Notes under the pieces: generated by a model
What the model was told of the DNA's origin: nothing
Databases searched by the model: none
Seen by the model: the letters and a program-made list of their open reading frames with translations, nothing else
Made by a program: the position numbers and the translations under genes
Assembly (NCBI RefSeq): GCF_000969605.1
Contig: NZ_JZUE01000007.1
Coordinates: 216,637-280,636, forward strand
Length of the DNA stretch: 64,000 nucleotides
Source of the DNA: Aquincola tertiaricarbonis
GTDB lineage: Bacteria; Pseudomonadota; Gammaproteobacteria; Burkholderiales; Burkholderiaceae_C
Direction: 5' to 3'
In this document: piece by piece, positions 29,792-38,865 of the stretch
Position numbering within the stretch: position 1 is the stretch's first letter
Layout of the letters: each line of letters opens with the position of its first letter

Positions 29792-29953
29792 TCAGCGCCG
29801 GAACACGAAGGACAGCTGCCCCGGTGCCCGCGCCGACTGCAGCACGCGCGGCTGCATGGGCTGCACCGGTCCGCGCGCCGCGGCCGCCGGGGCGCCGCTG
29901 GGCACCACGGGCACGCCGGAAGAGGTGGGGCGGAAGGACGACGGCACGGACAT
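29792..29953 (-). CDS. Possible 53-residue hypothetical protein
   Basis: Small open frame rich in Pro, Ala, Ser and Arg, beginning MSVPSSFRPTSSGVPVV and ending PGQLSFVFRR. AGGAG lies nine bases before the ATG, a better ribosome site than most genes here have, which is the main reason to list it. No family is recognised. It lies 160 bases downstream of the peptide-transporter ATPase on the same strand. The rest of the 430-base gap (29682-30112) shows only a small GGCCC/GGGCC hairpin at 30092-30104. Confidence 0.35.
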   Translation of the reverse strand: MSVPSSFRPTSSGVPVVPSGAPAAAARGPVQPMQPRVLQSARAPGQLSFVFRR

Positions 29954-30112
29954 GGCGATGGACTCCTGTGCCCCAGCCAGGGCAGCATCCGTGCCATGCC
30001 GCACGGGCGTGCAAAGCATCACGGAACGCCGCCGCAGGTGACGGAATGTGTCAGCAGTGCCTGCCGCCCTGCGACGTTTCCTGTCAGCCGCGGCCCGGCG
30101 GGCCACGAAGTG

Positions 30113-31804
30113 TCAGGCCGGCTGCCAGCCGCGCGGCACCGCCGCCAGCAGGCGCTGGGTGTAGGCCTGCTGCGGTGCGGCCAGGATCTGGGCGGCGCTG
30201 GCCTGCTCCACCACCAGGCCGTCCTTCATCACCAGCACCTCGTCGCTGATGAAGCGCACCACCGCCAGGTCGTGGCTGATGAACACATAGGCCAGGCCGA
30301 ATTCGTCCTGCAGGTCCTTCAGCAGGTTGAGCACCTGGGCCTGCACGCTGACGTCCAGCGCGCTCACCGCCTCGTCCAGCACCAGCACCTCGGGCTGCAG
30401 CGTCAGGCAGCGCGCGATGGCGATGCGCTGGCGCTGGCCGCCGCTGAATTCGTGCGGGTACTTGCCAAAGGCGCTGCCGTCCAGGCCCACCTTGCCCAGC
30501 AGGGCGCGGGCGCGCTGCTCGCGCTCGGCCAGGTCGGCGCCGATGCCGTGGATGGTCATGGGCTCCACCAGCGTCTGGCCGATGGTGAAGCGCGGGTTCA
30601 GCGAGGCATACGGGTTCTGGAACACGATCTGGATGCGCCGGCGCATGGCCTGGCGCTCGCGGTCGGTCAGCGTGAGCAGGTTCCTGCCGTCGAAGATCAC
30701 CTCGCCGGCGGTGGGCTCGTGCAGCCGCAGCAGGGTCAGGCCCATCGTCGTCTTGCCGGAGCCGGACTCGCCCACCACGCCCAGCGTGTGGCCGCGGCGC
30801 AGCTGGAAGTTCACGCCCTGCACCGCCTTGAACTCGCGCTTGCGGAACAGGCCCTGCGGCAGGAAGAAGCTCTTGGCCAGCGAGCGCACTTCCAGCACCA
30901 CCGGCGCGGCGGCGTCCTTGGGCCGTGCGGGGGCCCGGGCCTGCGTGGCCTGGCCGGCGATGTGGTCGTCGATCACCGTCAACCGCGCGGGATTGCCGGT
31001 CAGGCTGGGGCGGCAGGCCAGCAGGGCTTGCGTGTAGGCGTCCTGCGGGGCGCTGAAGATGCGGGCCACCGGGCCCTGCTCGCGCACCGTGCCATGGCGC
31101 ATCACCACCACCTGGTCGGCGATCTCGCCCACCACGCCCAGGTCGTGGCTGATGAACAGCAGGCTCATGCGGTGCTTGTCCTTCAGCCGGGCCAGCAGCT
31201 CCAGGATCTGCCGCTGGATGGTGACGTCGAGCGCGGTGGTGGGCTCGTCGGCGATGAGCAGCCGCGGCTCGCAGGCCAGGGCCATCGCGATCATCACCCG
31301 CTGTTGCTGGCCGCCCGACAGCTCGTGTGGATAGGCGCCCAGCCGGCGCTTCGGCTCGGGCATGCCCACCTCGGCCAGCAAGGCCTCGGCCCGCGCCGTC
31401 GCGGCACGGCGGCCCAGCTTCAGGTGCTGCTGCAGCGGCTCGCAGAGCTGGTCGCCGACGGTGAACACCGGGTTCAGCGAGCTCATCGGGTCCTGGAACA
31501 CGCAGGCGATCTCGCGCCCGCGCAGCGCCAGCAGCTCGGTCCGCGTGGCCTGCAGCAGGTCGCGCCCATCGAACAGGATGCGGCCCTGGCGCTCGGCGTT
31601 GTCGGGCAGCAGGTTGAGGATGGACATGGCCGTCACGCTCTTGCCCGAGCCCGATTCGCCCACCAGCGCCACGGTGGTGTTCTCGGGCACGTCGAAGCTG
31701 ATGCCGGCGCCTTCGCGGCCCACCGCCTGCGCATGCTGCTGCACGCCGCCGGCCTTGCCCATGCGGAAGGCCACCTTCAGGTCCTGGATGCTCAGCAGGG
31801 TCAT
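30113..31804 (-). CDS. Fused double ATPase of a peptide-type ABC importer (YejF-like)
   Basis: A 563-residue protein joining two Opp/Dpp-type ATPases. The first half has Walker A GESGSGKS, signature LSGGQQQR and Walker [13 protein letters not shown]. The second has GESGSGKT, signature FSGGQRQR and Walker [13 protein letters not shown]. Both carry the LLxxxPQxAYTQxLLA-type C-terminal element of oligopeptide ATPases. The linker of about 40 residues is Ala/Pro-rich. It begins 3 bases after the permease stop. Alternative family names (GsiA, OppDF-fused) describe the same architecture. Confidence 0.95.
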   Translation of the reverse strand: MTLLSIQDLKVAFRMGKAGGVQQHAQAVGREGAGISFDVPENTTVALVGESGSGKSVTAMSILNLLPDNAERQGRILFDGRDLLQATRTELLALRGREIACVFQDPMSSLNPVFTVGDQLCEPLQQHLKLGRRAATARAEALLAEVGMPEPKRRLGAYPHELSGGQQQRVMIAMALACEPRLLIADEPTTALDVTIQRQILELLARLKDKHRMSLLFISHDLGVVGEIADQVVVMRHGTVREQGPVARIFSAPQDAYTQALLACRPSLTGNPARLTVIDDHIAGQATQARAPARPKDAAAPVVLEVRSLAKSFFLPQGLFRKREFKAVQGVNFQLRRGHTLGVVGESGSGKTTMGLTLLRLHEPTAGEVIFDGRNLLTLTDRERQAMRRRIQIVFQNPYASLNPRFTIGQTLVEPMTIHGIGADLAEREQRARALLGKVGLDGSAFGKYPHEFSGGQRQRIAIARCLTLQPEVLVLDEAVSALDVSVQAQVLNLLKDLQDEFGLAYVFISHDLAVVRFISDEVLVMKDGLVVEQASAAQILAAPQQAYTQRLLAAVPRGWQPA

Positions 31805-31807
31805 CGC

Positions 31808-32860
31808 TTACTCCAGCCCGCGCAGCTTGGGGTCGAGCGCATCGCGCAGCGCATCGGCCATCAACGAGAACGCGGTGACGAACACCGCCATGAACACCGT
31901 GGCCGCGGCCAGCTGCCACCAGTGGCCGAGGATGAGCTCGCTCTGCGCCTCGGCCAGCATGGTGCCCCAGCTCACCTGGTCCACCGGCACGCCCAGGCCC
32001 AGGTAGCTGAGGATCACCTCGGCCTTGATGAAACCCACCACCAGCAGCGACATGCGCACCAGGATGACGTGGCTCACGTTGGGCAGGATGTGGCGGAACA
32101 TGCGCGAGGTGGTGGAGGCGCCGATGGCCTCGGCCGCACGCACGTATTCGCGGCTGCCGTGCTTGATGAACTCGGCCCGCACCTGGCGGTAGATGCCCGT
32201 CCAGCCGGTCAACCCCAGGATCAGCACCACGGTGCCGATGCCGCGGCCGAACACCGCCGCGAAGGCGAAGATCAGCAGGATGTCGGGGATGGACGTGAAG
32301 ACGTTGTAGACCCACTCGATGAAGTCGCCCAACTTGCGGCCGAAGAAGCCGGCCAGCGCGCCCAGCAGCGTGCCCACCAGGGCCGCCACCACCGCCGCCA
32401 GCACGCCGACGAACACCGAGATCTCGGTGCCCTTGACCACCTTGGCCAGCACGTCGCGGCCCAGCCGGTCGCCGCCCAGCGGCAGCGTCTCGGCCTTGGG
32501 CGTCTCCTCCGTCTTGAACTGGCGGGCGCGCTCTTCCCACTCCTGGTAGCGGGGCGCCAGCGGGTCGATGGCCGAGAGGTCGACGTTGGGGCCCTTGGGC
32601 ACTTCCAGCGCGGCCTGCTGCTCGGCCGGTGCCGGGCCCAGCAGCGTGGGTGGCGCATTGGGCACGCCCACCTCGCGCTGCCAGTCGGCGGCCACCAGGC
32701 CCAGCGCCGCCAGCGCGATGACGAGCAGGAAGGCGATCACCACCACGGCCGAGGCCATGCCGATGCGGTCGCGCCTGAAGCGCCGCCAGGCGGCATGCCA
32801 TACGCCTTCGGAGCGCTCGGGCGCCACGGCTGCGGCGCTGGTGTGCAGCACCGCGCTCAC
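31808..32860 (-). CDS. Peptide-type ABC permease (OppC/YejE-like)
   Basis: Inner-membrane permease of 350 residues. The N-terminal cytosolic WHAAWRRFRRDRIGMASAVVV leads into the first helix, followed by a long periplasmic segment of about 85 residues (around 65-145), then LGGDRLGRDVLAKVVKGTEIS and four or five core helices. The EAA loop is REYVRAAEAIGASTTSRMFRHILPN. The GTG at 32860 overlaps the upstream permease stop (GTGA). The long open frame reaching 33442 is not used because it would overlap that permease entirely. Confidence 0.93.
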   Translation of the reverse strand: MSAVLHTSAAAVAPERSEGVWHAAWRRFRRDRIGMASAVVVIAFLLVIALAALGLVAADWQREVGVPNAPPTLLGPAPAEQQAALEVPKGPNVDLSAIDPLAPRYQEWEERARQFKTEETPKAETLPLGGDRLGRDVLAKVVKGTEISVFVGVLAAVVAALVGTLLGALAGFFGRKLGDFIEWVYNVFTSIPDILLIFAFAAVFGRGIGTVVLILGLTGWTGIYRQVRAEFIKHGSREYVRAAEAIGASTTSRMFRHILPNVSHVILVRMSLLVVGFIKAEVILSYLGLGVPVDQVSWGTMLAEAQSELILGHWWQLAAATVFMAVFVTAFSLMADALRDALDPKLRGLE

Positions 32861-33795
32861 TTGAGCACCACCCGCGGATCGACCAGCTTGTACAGCAGGT
32901 CCACCACCAGGTTGATGACCATGGTGAGTGCGGCCAGGTACACCGTCACCGCCTGGATCACCGGGTAGTCGCTGCGGTTGACCGCCAGCAGCACCTCGCG
33001 GCCCAGGCCGGGGATGGAGAAGAACACCTCGATCAGGAAGGAGCCGACGAAGATGCCCGGCAGCTGCAGCCCGATGTTGGTGAGGATGGGAATCATCGCG
33101 TTGCGCAGCACATGCTTGAACAGCACCGTGCGCTCGGGCAGGCCCTTGGCGCGCGCGGTGCGCACGTAGTCGTGGCCCAGCTCGTCGAGGAAGAAGCTGC
33201 GGTACAGCCGCGTCTGCGGCGACAGGCCCACCGCCACCGCCAGCAGCACCGGCAGCGGCGCGTAGGTGAGCAGGTTGGTCAGCGTGCTGTCGCTCCAGCC
33301 CTGCACCGGGAACCAGCCCAGCTGGAAGCCGAACACGTACTGGCCGACGATGATGTAGACCAGGAACGAGATGGACAGCGCCACCGTGGTGGCCACCATG
33401 ATCACGCGGTCGGTCAGCGAGCCGCGGCGGTAGGCCACCCACATCGCGATGGGCAGCGCCAGCAGCACGTCCAGCACCAGGATGGGCACCATCACCGTGA
33501 GCGTGGCGGGCAGCCGGGTGGCGAACAGGTTGGCCACGGATTCATTCGTCGCCCAGCTCTTGCCCCAGTCGAAGGTGGCGATGCTCTTGAGGAAGATGCC
33601 CAGCTGCACCCACCACGGCTCGTTCAGGCCGAGCTGGTCGCGGATGGCCTGCACCTGCTCGGGCGTCGCATTCAGCCCGCCGAGGATCTCCGCCGGATCA
33701 CCCCCGAAGAACTTGAAGAGCAGGAACACCAGCAACACGACGCCCGCCAGGGTGGGGACCATCTGCCACAGGCGGCGAACGAGGTAGGCCGTCAT
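32857..33795 (-). CDS. Peptide-type ABC permease (OppB/YejB-like)
   Basis: First gene of the transporter operon, 312 residues. It has MTAYLVRRLWQMVPTLAGVVLLVFLLFKFF as the usual first helix, GDPA and LNEPWWVQ segments, and the EAA loop DYVRTARAKGLPERTVLFKHVLRNAMIPILT. Six membrane helices are expected. It lacks a binding-protein gene in its own operon; three candidates lie 1.4 kb away beyond a porin (35207-40703). Confidence 0.94.
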   Translation of the reverse strand: MTAYLVRRLWQMVPTLAGVVLLVFLLFKFFGGDPAEILGGLNATPEQVQAIRDQLGLNEPWWVQLGIFLKSIATFDWGKSWATNESVANLFATRLPATLTVMVPILVLDVLLALPIAMWVAYRRGSLTDRVIMVATTVALSISFLVYIIVGQYVFGFQLGWFPVQGWSDSTLTNLLTYAPLPVLLAVAVGLSPQTRLYRSFFLDELGHDYVRTARAKGLPERTVLFKHVLRNAMIPILTNIGLQLPGIFVGSFLIEVFFSIPGLGREVLLAVNRSDYPVIQAVTVYLAALTMVINLVVDLLYKLVDPRVVLK

Positions 33796-33841
33796 CGATC
33801 ACAACTCCATGCACGTCGGACGCCGGCAGTGTAGGGCCACG

Positions 33842-33876
33842 AAAAAAGGGCCCGGGCGATGCGATCGCCAGGGCCC
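33842..33876 (-). terminator. Intrinsic terminator downstream of the porin
   Basis: Read on the minus strand, a GGGCCC-rich stem of about 13 pairs with one mismatch is followed by six T residues (33842-33847 in complement), a textbook Rho-independent terminator. It lies 86 bases after the porin stop and 46 bases before the permease start, so it separates porin and transporter transcripts. A smaller hairpin (GAGGT/ACCTC) precedes it. Confidence 0.85.
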
Positions 33877-33962
33877 GAAGGAGGTCGGAAAACCTCTTGT
33901 TCAACCGGGGAGAGGGAATGCAAGCGGCGCGCCAGGGCAGGCCCCGGCGCGCCGCGGCAGGC

Positions 33963-34979
33963 TTAGAACGAGTGGCGCACGCCGATGTCGAAGCCTTGCG
34001 ACTTCTCGCCGCGCATGCTGGCGGCGGTGGCACCGTTGGCAGCCACCACGTAGCTGGCGGTGCCGTCGTTCTTGATGTACGCGTAGGTGCCGTACACCGC
34101 GGTGCGCTTGGACAGGTTGTGCACGTAGCCGATGGCGAACTGGTCGGCATCGCGGTCGTCGATGGCGCCGCCGCGGCCGTCGATCTTCGAGTACGAAGCC
34201 TTGAACGAGCCCGCGCCCACCGGCACGGCGGCGCCCACCGTCAGGTGGCGGTCCTTCTGGTTGGTGAACTTGGTTTCCTGGAAGTTGGCGGAAACCTTCA
34301 CCACGTTGAAGTCGTACGAGCCGCCGATGACGTAGCGCTTGTAGTCCTCGTCGTCGGTCACCTCGGCCTGGCCGTAGGCGCCGCTGATGTCGATGGCACC
34401 CGAGCGCCAGCCCAGGCGGCCGCCGACGTACTTGCCGCCGGCCACGCCTTCACCGGCCGCCACGGCCAGCGAGCCATACACGCCGTTCAGGTTGCCCGGC
34501 AGGAAGTACTGCACCGCGTTGTCCGCACGGCTGTTGGCCGCCACGGTGGCGCTGTTGGGCAGCGCATAGGTCGTGTTGATGTCGCCGATGCCGGTGGCAC
34601 CGAAGACGTCGTATTCCTCGAACGCCAGCTGCGTCGGCAGCTTGTCGCGGCCCAGGCGCACTTCACCGAAGTTGCCGATCAGGCTGACGGTGGAGCGGCG
34701 GCCCCAGAAGCGGGTGCTGTCGGCCGTGCCCGAGTCGGGGTTGACGGCGGCTTCCAGCCAGAAGCCGGCCTTCAGGCCACCGCCCAGGTCTTCCACGCCA
34801 CGCACGCCCAGGCGGCTGGTGGCATTTCCGTTGCTGGCCAGGTCGGTGCGGTCGATGTCGCCGTTCTTGATGTGGCGGACGGCCAGGTCGACCACGCCGA
34901 ACAGCTGGACGGACGATTGGGCGGAAGCAGCGCCGGCGAAAGCGCCGAGTGCGGCCAGAGCGAACAGGGTCTTCTTCAT
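33963..34979 (-). CDS. General porin (Gram-negative porin family), second copy
   Basis: Outer-membrane porin, 338 residues, with signal peptide MKKTLFALAALGAFAGAASAQ and first strand SSVQLFGVVDLAVRHIKNG. TSRLGVRGVEDLGGGLKAGFWLEAAV and the last strand GFDIGVRHSF with terminal F are family marks. It is only distantly similar to the porin at 27549-28619. Divergently transcribed from the binding-protein trio through a 227-base region rich in palindromes, so co-regulation with peptide uptake is plausible. Confidence 0.95.
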   Translation of the reverse strand: MKKTLFALAALGAFAGAASAQSSVQLFGVVDLAVRHIKNGDIDRTDLASNGNATSRLGVRGVEDLGGGLKAGFWLEAAVNPDSGTADSTRFWGRRSTVSLIGNFGEVRLGRDKLPTQLAFEEYDVFGATGIGDINTTYALPNSATVAANSRADNAVQYFLPGNLNGVYGSLAVAAGEGVAGGKYVGGRLGWRSGAIDISGAYGQAEVTDDEDYKRYVIGGSYDFNVVKVSANFQETKFTNQKDRHLTVGAAVPVGAGSFKASYSKIDGRGGAIDDRDADQFAIGYVHNLSKRTAVYGTYAYIKNDGTASYVVAANGATAASMRGEKSQGFDIGVRHSF

Positions 34980-35109
34980 TGCGATTCCTTCTTGATGTTC
35001 CAGGGTGGAAACCTCAGGACGCAACGATAGGCAGGATGGCCCCGGCGAACGACCCGGTGTGCACTCAACAGACCATTTGCCGCATCGCAACAATCCGCAT
35101 GCTAGGAAC

Positions 35110-35126
35110 GGTTGATGGCATCAACC
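35110..35126. promoter_or_regulatory. Perfect 17-base palindrome between porin and binding-protein genes
   Basis: GGTTGATG-G-CATCAACC has eight-base arms around one base. It lies 131 bases upstream of the porin start and 81 bases upstream of the first binding-protein start, in the only shared intergenic region. The form suits a dimeric repressor or activator, such as a LacI- or GntR-type protein. No regulator gene is adjacent. Confidence 0.55.
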
Positions 35127-35128
35127 AT

Positions 35129-35166
35129 ATGACGAAACCGTCATCCGGATGTCATCGTGCCGACAT
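35129..35166. promoter_or_regulatory. 11-base-period GTCAT repeats, Pho-box-like, overlapping a palindrome
   Basis: GTCAT at 35140, GTCAT at 35151 and GACAT at 35162 recur with exact 11-base spacing, the geometry of PhoB boxes (tandem CTGTCAT-type units). The first unit also belongs to the palindrome ATGACG-AAAC-CGTCAT (35129-35144). A TAGACT element (35193-35198) eight bases before the GTG start of the first binding protein may be its -10 box. The C/G content of the spacers departs from the AT-rich Pho consensus. Confidence 0.35.
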
Positions 35167-35206
35167 GCGGGTGTGGACGGCACGCCGCTCGCTAGACTTG
35201 GGCGCC

Positions 35207-37036
35207 GTGAAGTTCCTCCGCCGCACCTTCGTCGTCCTGTTGCACGCCGCCGTGCTGGCCGCGGCCGTGCGGGCGCAGCCTGCGCCCGCCGAAGGCCAGC
35301 CGCCGGCCAAGGTGCTGCGCTATACCTTCCGCATCGCCGAGACGGGTTTCGATCCGGCGCAGGTGATCGACCTGTACTCGCGCATCGTCATCGCGTCCAT
35401 CTTCGACGCGCCGCTGGAGTTCGAATTCCTGGCCCAGCCGGCGCGCATGCGGCCCAACACCGCCGCCGCCATGCCGGAGGTCAGCGCGGACCACACCACA
35501 TTCACCATCCGGCTGAAGCCTGGCATTTACTTTGCGGACGACCCGGCCTTCAAGGGCGTGCGCCGCGAGCTGGTGGCGCAGGACTATGTGTATGCGCTGA
35601 AGCGCCACTACGACCCGCGTTGGAAAAGCCCGCAGCTCTACCTGCTGGAAAACGCGAAGATCCTCGGCCTGTCGGAGCTGCGCAAGCAGGCCATTGACCG
35701 CAAGCAACCCTTCGACTACGACCGTGAGGTGGCCGGCCTGCGCGCGCTGGACCGCTACACCTTCCAGGTGAAGCTGGCCACGCCCTCGCCGCGCTTCCTG
35801 TACGAGCTGGCCGACGCATCGCTCAGCGGCGCGGTGGCGCGCGAGGTGGTGGAGGCCTACGGCGACCAGATCATGGCGCACCCGGTGGGCACCGGGCCCT
35901 ACCGCCTGACCCGTTGGCAGCGCAGTGCCCGCATGGTGCTGGAGCGCAACACCGGCTACCGCGAGCGGTTTTACGACGAGCACCCGCCGCCCGGCGATGA
36001 ACGCCTGGTGGCCATCGCGCGCCAGTTCAAGGGCCGCCGGCTGCCAATGATCGACCGCGTGGAAATCTCGGTGGTGGAGGAGAACCAGCCGCGCTGGCTG
36101 AGCTTTCTCAACGGCAGCCTCGACCTGCTGGAAGAGCTGCCGCCTGAATTCGCGCCGCTGGCCATGCCCAACAACCTGCTGGCGCCCTACCTGGCCGAGC
36201 GCGGCGTGACGATGGTGCGCTACCCGCGGGCCGACGCCTCGCTGTCGTACTTCAACATGGAGCATCCGGTGGTGGGCGGTTACCTGCCTAGACAAGTGGC
36301 GCTGCGCCGCGCCATCGCGCTGGCGGTGGACGTGCCCAACGAGATCCGCAGCGTGCGCGGCGGCCAGGCGGTGCCGGCGCAGTCGGCCATCGCGCCGCTG
36401 ACCTGGGGCTACGACCCGGCCTACAAGAGCGAGATGGGTGACCACGACACCGCACGCGCCAAGGCGCTGCTGGACGTGTTCGGCTACCGCGACGTGGATG
36501 GCGACGGGTGGCGCGAGCTGCCCGACGGCCAGCCCATGGTGATCGACTACGCCACCCAGCCCGACCAGCAGAGCCGCAAGCTCATCGAGCTGTGGGAGAA
36601 GAACATGCGTGCCATCGGCATCCGCATGAACTTCCGCACCGCCAAGTGGCCCGAGAACCTGAAGGCTGCCCGCGCCGGCCAGCTGATGATGTGGGGCGTG
36701 GGCTGGAGCGCCACCCGCCCCGACGCCGACACTTTCCTGGCACTGGGCTACGCGGGCAACAAGGGCTCGGCCAACCTGGCCCGCTTCGACCTGCCGGCCT
36801 TCAACCTGCTGTACGAGCACCAGCGCATGCTGCCCGATGGCCCCGAGCGCGCCGCGGCCATGGGCCGGGCCCGTGACCTGATGGTGGCCTACATGCCGTA
36901 CAAGATCCACCTCCACCGCATCTTCACCGACCTGGCACAACCATGGCTGATCGGCTACCACCGCAACATCTTCGTGCGCGAGTTCTGGCAGTACGTGGAC
37001 ATCGATCCTGCGCTGCAGGCCGAGGCCACGCGCTGA
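35207..37036 (+). CDS. Family-5 ABC solute-binding protein 1 of 3 (YejA/OppA-like)
   Basis: Periplasmic binding protein, 609 residues, similar in length to YejA (about 604). Signal peptide VKFLRRTFVVLLHAAVLAAAVRAQ, then KVLRYTFRIAETGFDPAQVIDLYSR. The peptide-binding SBP_bac_5 core includes LKPGIYFADDPAF, AHPVGTGPYRLTRW and VEENQPRWLSFLNG. The GTG at 35207 was chosen because it directly precedes the signal peptide; the frame is open further upstream without homology. It probably serves the YejBEF-like transporter on the opposite strand, which has no binding protein of its own. Confidence 0.9.
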   Translation: MKFLRRTFVVLLHAAVLAAAVRAQPAPAEGQPPAKVLRYTFRIAETGFDPAQVIDLYSRIVIASIFDAPLEFEFLAQPARMRPNTAAAMPEVSADHTTFTIRLKPGIYFADDPAFKGVRRELVAQDYVYALKRHYDPRWKSPQLYLLENAKILGLSELRKQAIDRKQPFDYDREVAGLRALDRYTFQVKLATPSPRFLYELADASLSGAVAREVVEAYGDQIMAHPVGTGPYRLTRWQRSARMVLERNTGYRERFYDEHPPPGDERLVAIARQFKGRRLPMIDRVEISVVEENQPRWLSFLNGSLDLLEELPPEFAPLAMPNNLLAPYLAERGVTMVRYPRADASLSYFNMEHPVVGGYLPRQVALRRAIALAVDVPNEIRSVRGGQAVPAQSAIAPLTWGYDPAYKSEMGDHDTARAKALLDVFGYRDVDGDGWRELPDGQPMVIDYATQPDQQSRKLIELWEKNMRAIGIRMNFRTAKWPENLKAARAGQLMMWGVGWSATRPDADTFLALGYAGNKGSANLARFDLPAFNLLYEHQRMLPDGPERAAAMGRARDLMVAYMPYKIHLHRIFTDLAQPWLIGYHRNIFVREFWQYVDIDPALQAEATR

Positions 37037-38865
37037 TGCGCGGGCTGCGCGCCGGGCTGACGGCCGCGCTGGCGCTGGTGGTGGCCACCGCCACTGCCGT
37101 GCAGGCGCAGCCTGCAGCCCCGGCCGCGCCCAAGGTCCTGCGCTACGCCTTTCCGGTGGCGGAAACCGGCTTCGACCCGGCGCAGATCAGCGACATCTAC
37201 TCGCGCAGCATCACGCCCCACATCTTCGAAGGCCTGTACCAGTACGACCCGCTGGCCCGCCCGGCCAAGGCCCGGCCGCTCACCGCCGCCGGCATGCCCG
37301 AGCACAGCGCCGACTACCGCACCTGGACGGTGAAGCTGAAGCCCGGCATCTACTTCTCGGACGATCCGGCCTTCGGCGGCAAGCCGCGCGAGCTGGTGGC
37401 GGCCGACTATGTCTACAGCTTCAAGCGCTTTGCCGACCCTGCGGTGAAGAGCCCCGCCTGGAGCTGGATGGCGCAGTTCGGCTTCGTCGGGCTGGACGGC
37501 CTGCGCGAGGCCGCGCTCAAAGGCAAGCAGCCCTTTGACTACGACCGGCCCATCGAGGGCCTGAAGGCGCTGGACCGCTACACGGTGCAGTTCAAGCTGG
37601 AGAAGCCATCGCCGCGCTTCGTCACCAGCGCGCTCACGCTCAGCGACCTGGTGGGCGCAGTGGCCCGCGAGGTGGTGGAGAAGTACGGCGCCGACATCAA
37701 CGCCCACCCGGTGGGCACCGGCCCCTTCGTGCTGAGGCAATGGCGGCGCAGCTCGCTCATCGTGCTGGAGCGCAACCCGCAGTACCGCGACGTGCGCTAC
37801 GACGCCGAGCCCGCGGCTGACGATGCCGCGGGCCAGGCGCTGCTGGCGCGGCTGAAGGGCCGCAAGCTGCCGATGCTGGACCGGGTGGAGGTGTCCATCG
37901 TCGAGGAGAACCAGCCGCGCTGGCTGAGCTTCCTGCAGCAGCGCGCCGACCTGATCGAGCTGCTGCCGGCCGAGTTCGTCAACCAGGCGATGCCGGGCGG
38001 CAAGCTCGCACCCTACCTGGCCGAGCAGGGGCTGCAGGCCTTCCGCAGCCGGCGCTCCGACATCAGCCTGACCATGTTCAACATGGAAGACCCCATCGTC
38101 GGCGGCTACACGCCCGACAAGGTGGCGCTGCGCCGCGCCATCTCGCTGGCGGTGGACGTCGATGCCGAGATCCGCCTGGTGCTGGGCGGCCAGGGCGTGC
38201 CCGCGCAAAGCCCGGTGATGCCCAACACGCTGGCCTACGACCCGGCCTTCAAGAGCGAGAACAGCGACCACGACCCGGCCCGGGCCAAGGCCCTGCTCGA
38301 CCTCTACGGTTACGTCGACCGCAATGGCGACGGCTGGCGCGACATGCCCGATGGCAGCCCGCTGCTGCTGCGCAAGGCCACCCAGCCCGACCAGCGCAGC
38401 CGCCAGCAGGACGACCTGTGGAAGCGCAACATGACTGCCGTCGGCCTGCGCATCGAGTTCCAGCCCGCCAAGTGGCCGGAAAACCTGAAGGCCAGCCGCG
38501 CCGGCAAGCTGATGATGTGGGGCGTGGGCAGCATGGCCGCCGGGCCCGACAGCCTGGGCACCTTCCAGCGTTATCACGGCGCGCAGATCGGCGGGCAGAA
38601 CATGTCACGCTTCAAGCTGCCGGCGCTGGACGCGCTTTACGAGCAGCTCGACGTGATGCCCGACGGCCCCGAGCGCGACGCGCTCTTCGTGCAGGCGCGC
38701 AAGCTGGCGGTGGCCTACATGCCCTACAAGTCGCACAGCCACCGCATCGTCACCGACATGGCGCAGCCCTGGCTGATCGGCTACCGCCGGCCGCTGTTCT
38801 GGCAGGACTTCTGGCAGTACCTGGACATCGACACCGAAGTGCAACGCCAGCGGGCGCAGCCTTGA
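37036..38865 (+). CDS. Family-5 ABC solute-binding protein 2 of 3 (YejA/OppA-like)
   Basis: Paralogue of its two neighbours, also 609 residues. The signal peptide ends near AVQAQ, followed by KVLRYAFPVAETGFDPAQISDIYSR. It shares with protein 3 the stretch MPEHSADYRTWTVKL and VAADYVYSFKRFADPA, and with protein 1 VEENQPRWLSFL. The start codon ATG overlaps the preceding stop (TGATG). Differences cluster in the central ligand-contact half, so the ligands may differ. Confidence 0.92.
   Translation: MRGLRAGLTAALALVVATATAVQAQPAAPAAPKVLRYAFPVAETGFDPAQISDIYSRSITPHIFEGLYQYDPLARPAKARPLTAAGMPEHSADYRTWTVKLKPGIYFSDDPAFGGKPRELVAADYVYSFKRFADPAVKSPAWSWMAQFGFVGLDGLREAALKGKQPFDYDRPIEGLKALDRYTVQFKLEKPSPRFVTSALTLSDLVGAVAREVVEKYGADINAHPVGTGPFVLRQWRRSSLIVLERNPQYRDVRYDAEPAADDAAGQALLARLKGRKLPMLDRVEVSIVEENQPRWLSFLQQRADLIELLPAEFVNQAMPGGKLAPYLAEQGLQAFRSRRSDISLTMFNMEDPIVGGYTPDKVALRRAISLAVDVDAEIRLVLGGQGVPAQSPVMPNTLAYDPAFKSENSDHDPARAKALLDLYGYVDRNGDGWRDMPDGSPLLLRKATQPDQRSRQQDDLWKRNMTAVGLRIEFQPAKWPENLKASRAGKLMMWGVGSMAAGPDSLGTFQRYHGAQIGGQNMSRFKLPALDALYEQLDVMPDGPERDALFVQARKLAVAYMPYKSHSHRIVTDMAQPWLIGYRRPLFWQDFWQYLDIDTEVQRQRAQP

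Noticed and set aside
29723..32968. A 1081-residue open frame on the plus strand across the peptide transporter
   Set aside because: It lies antisense to the clearly recognisable ATPase and permease genes and is rich in His, Gln and Gly without any motif.
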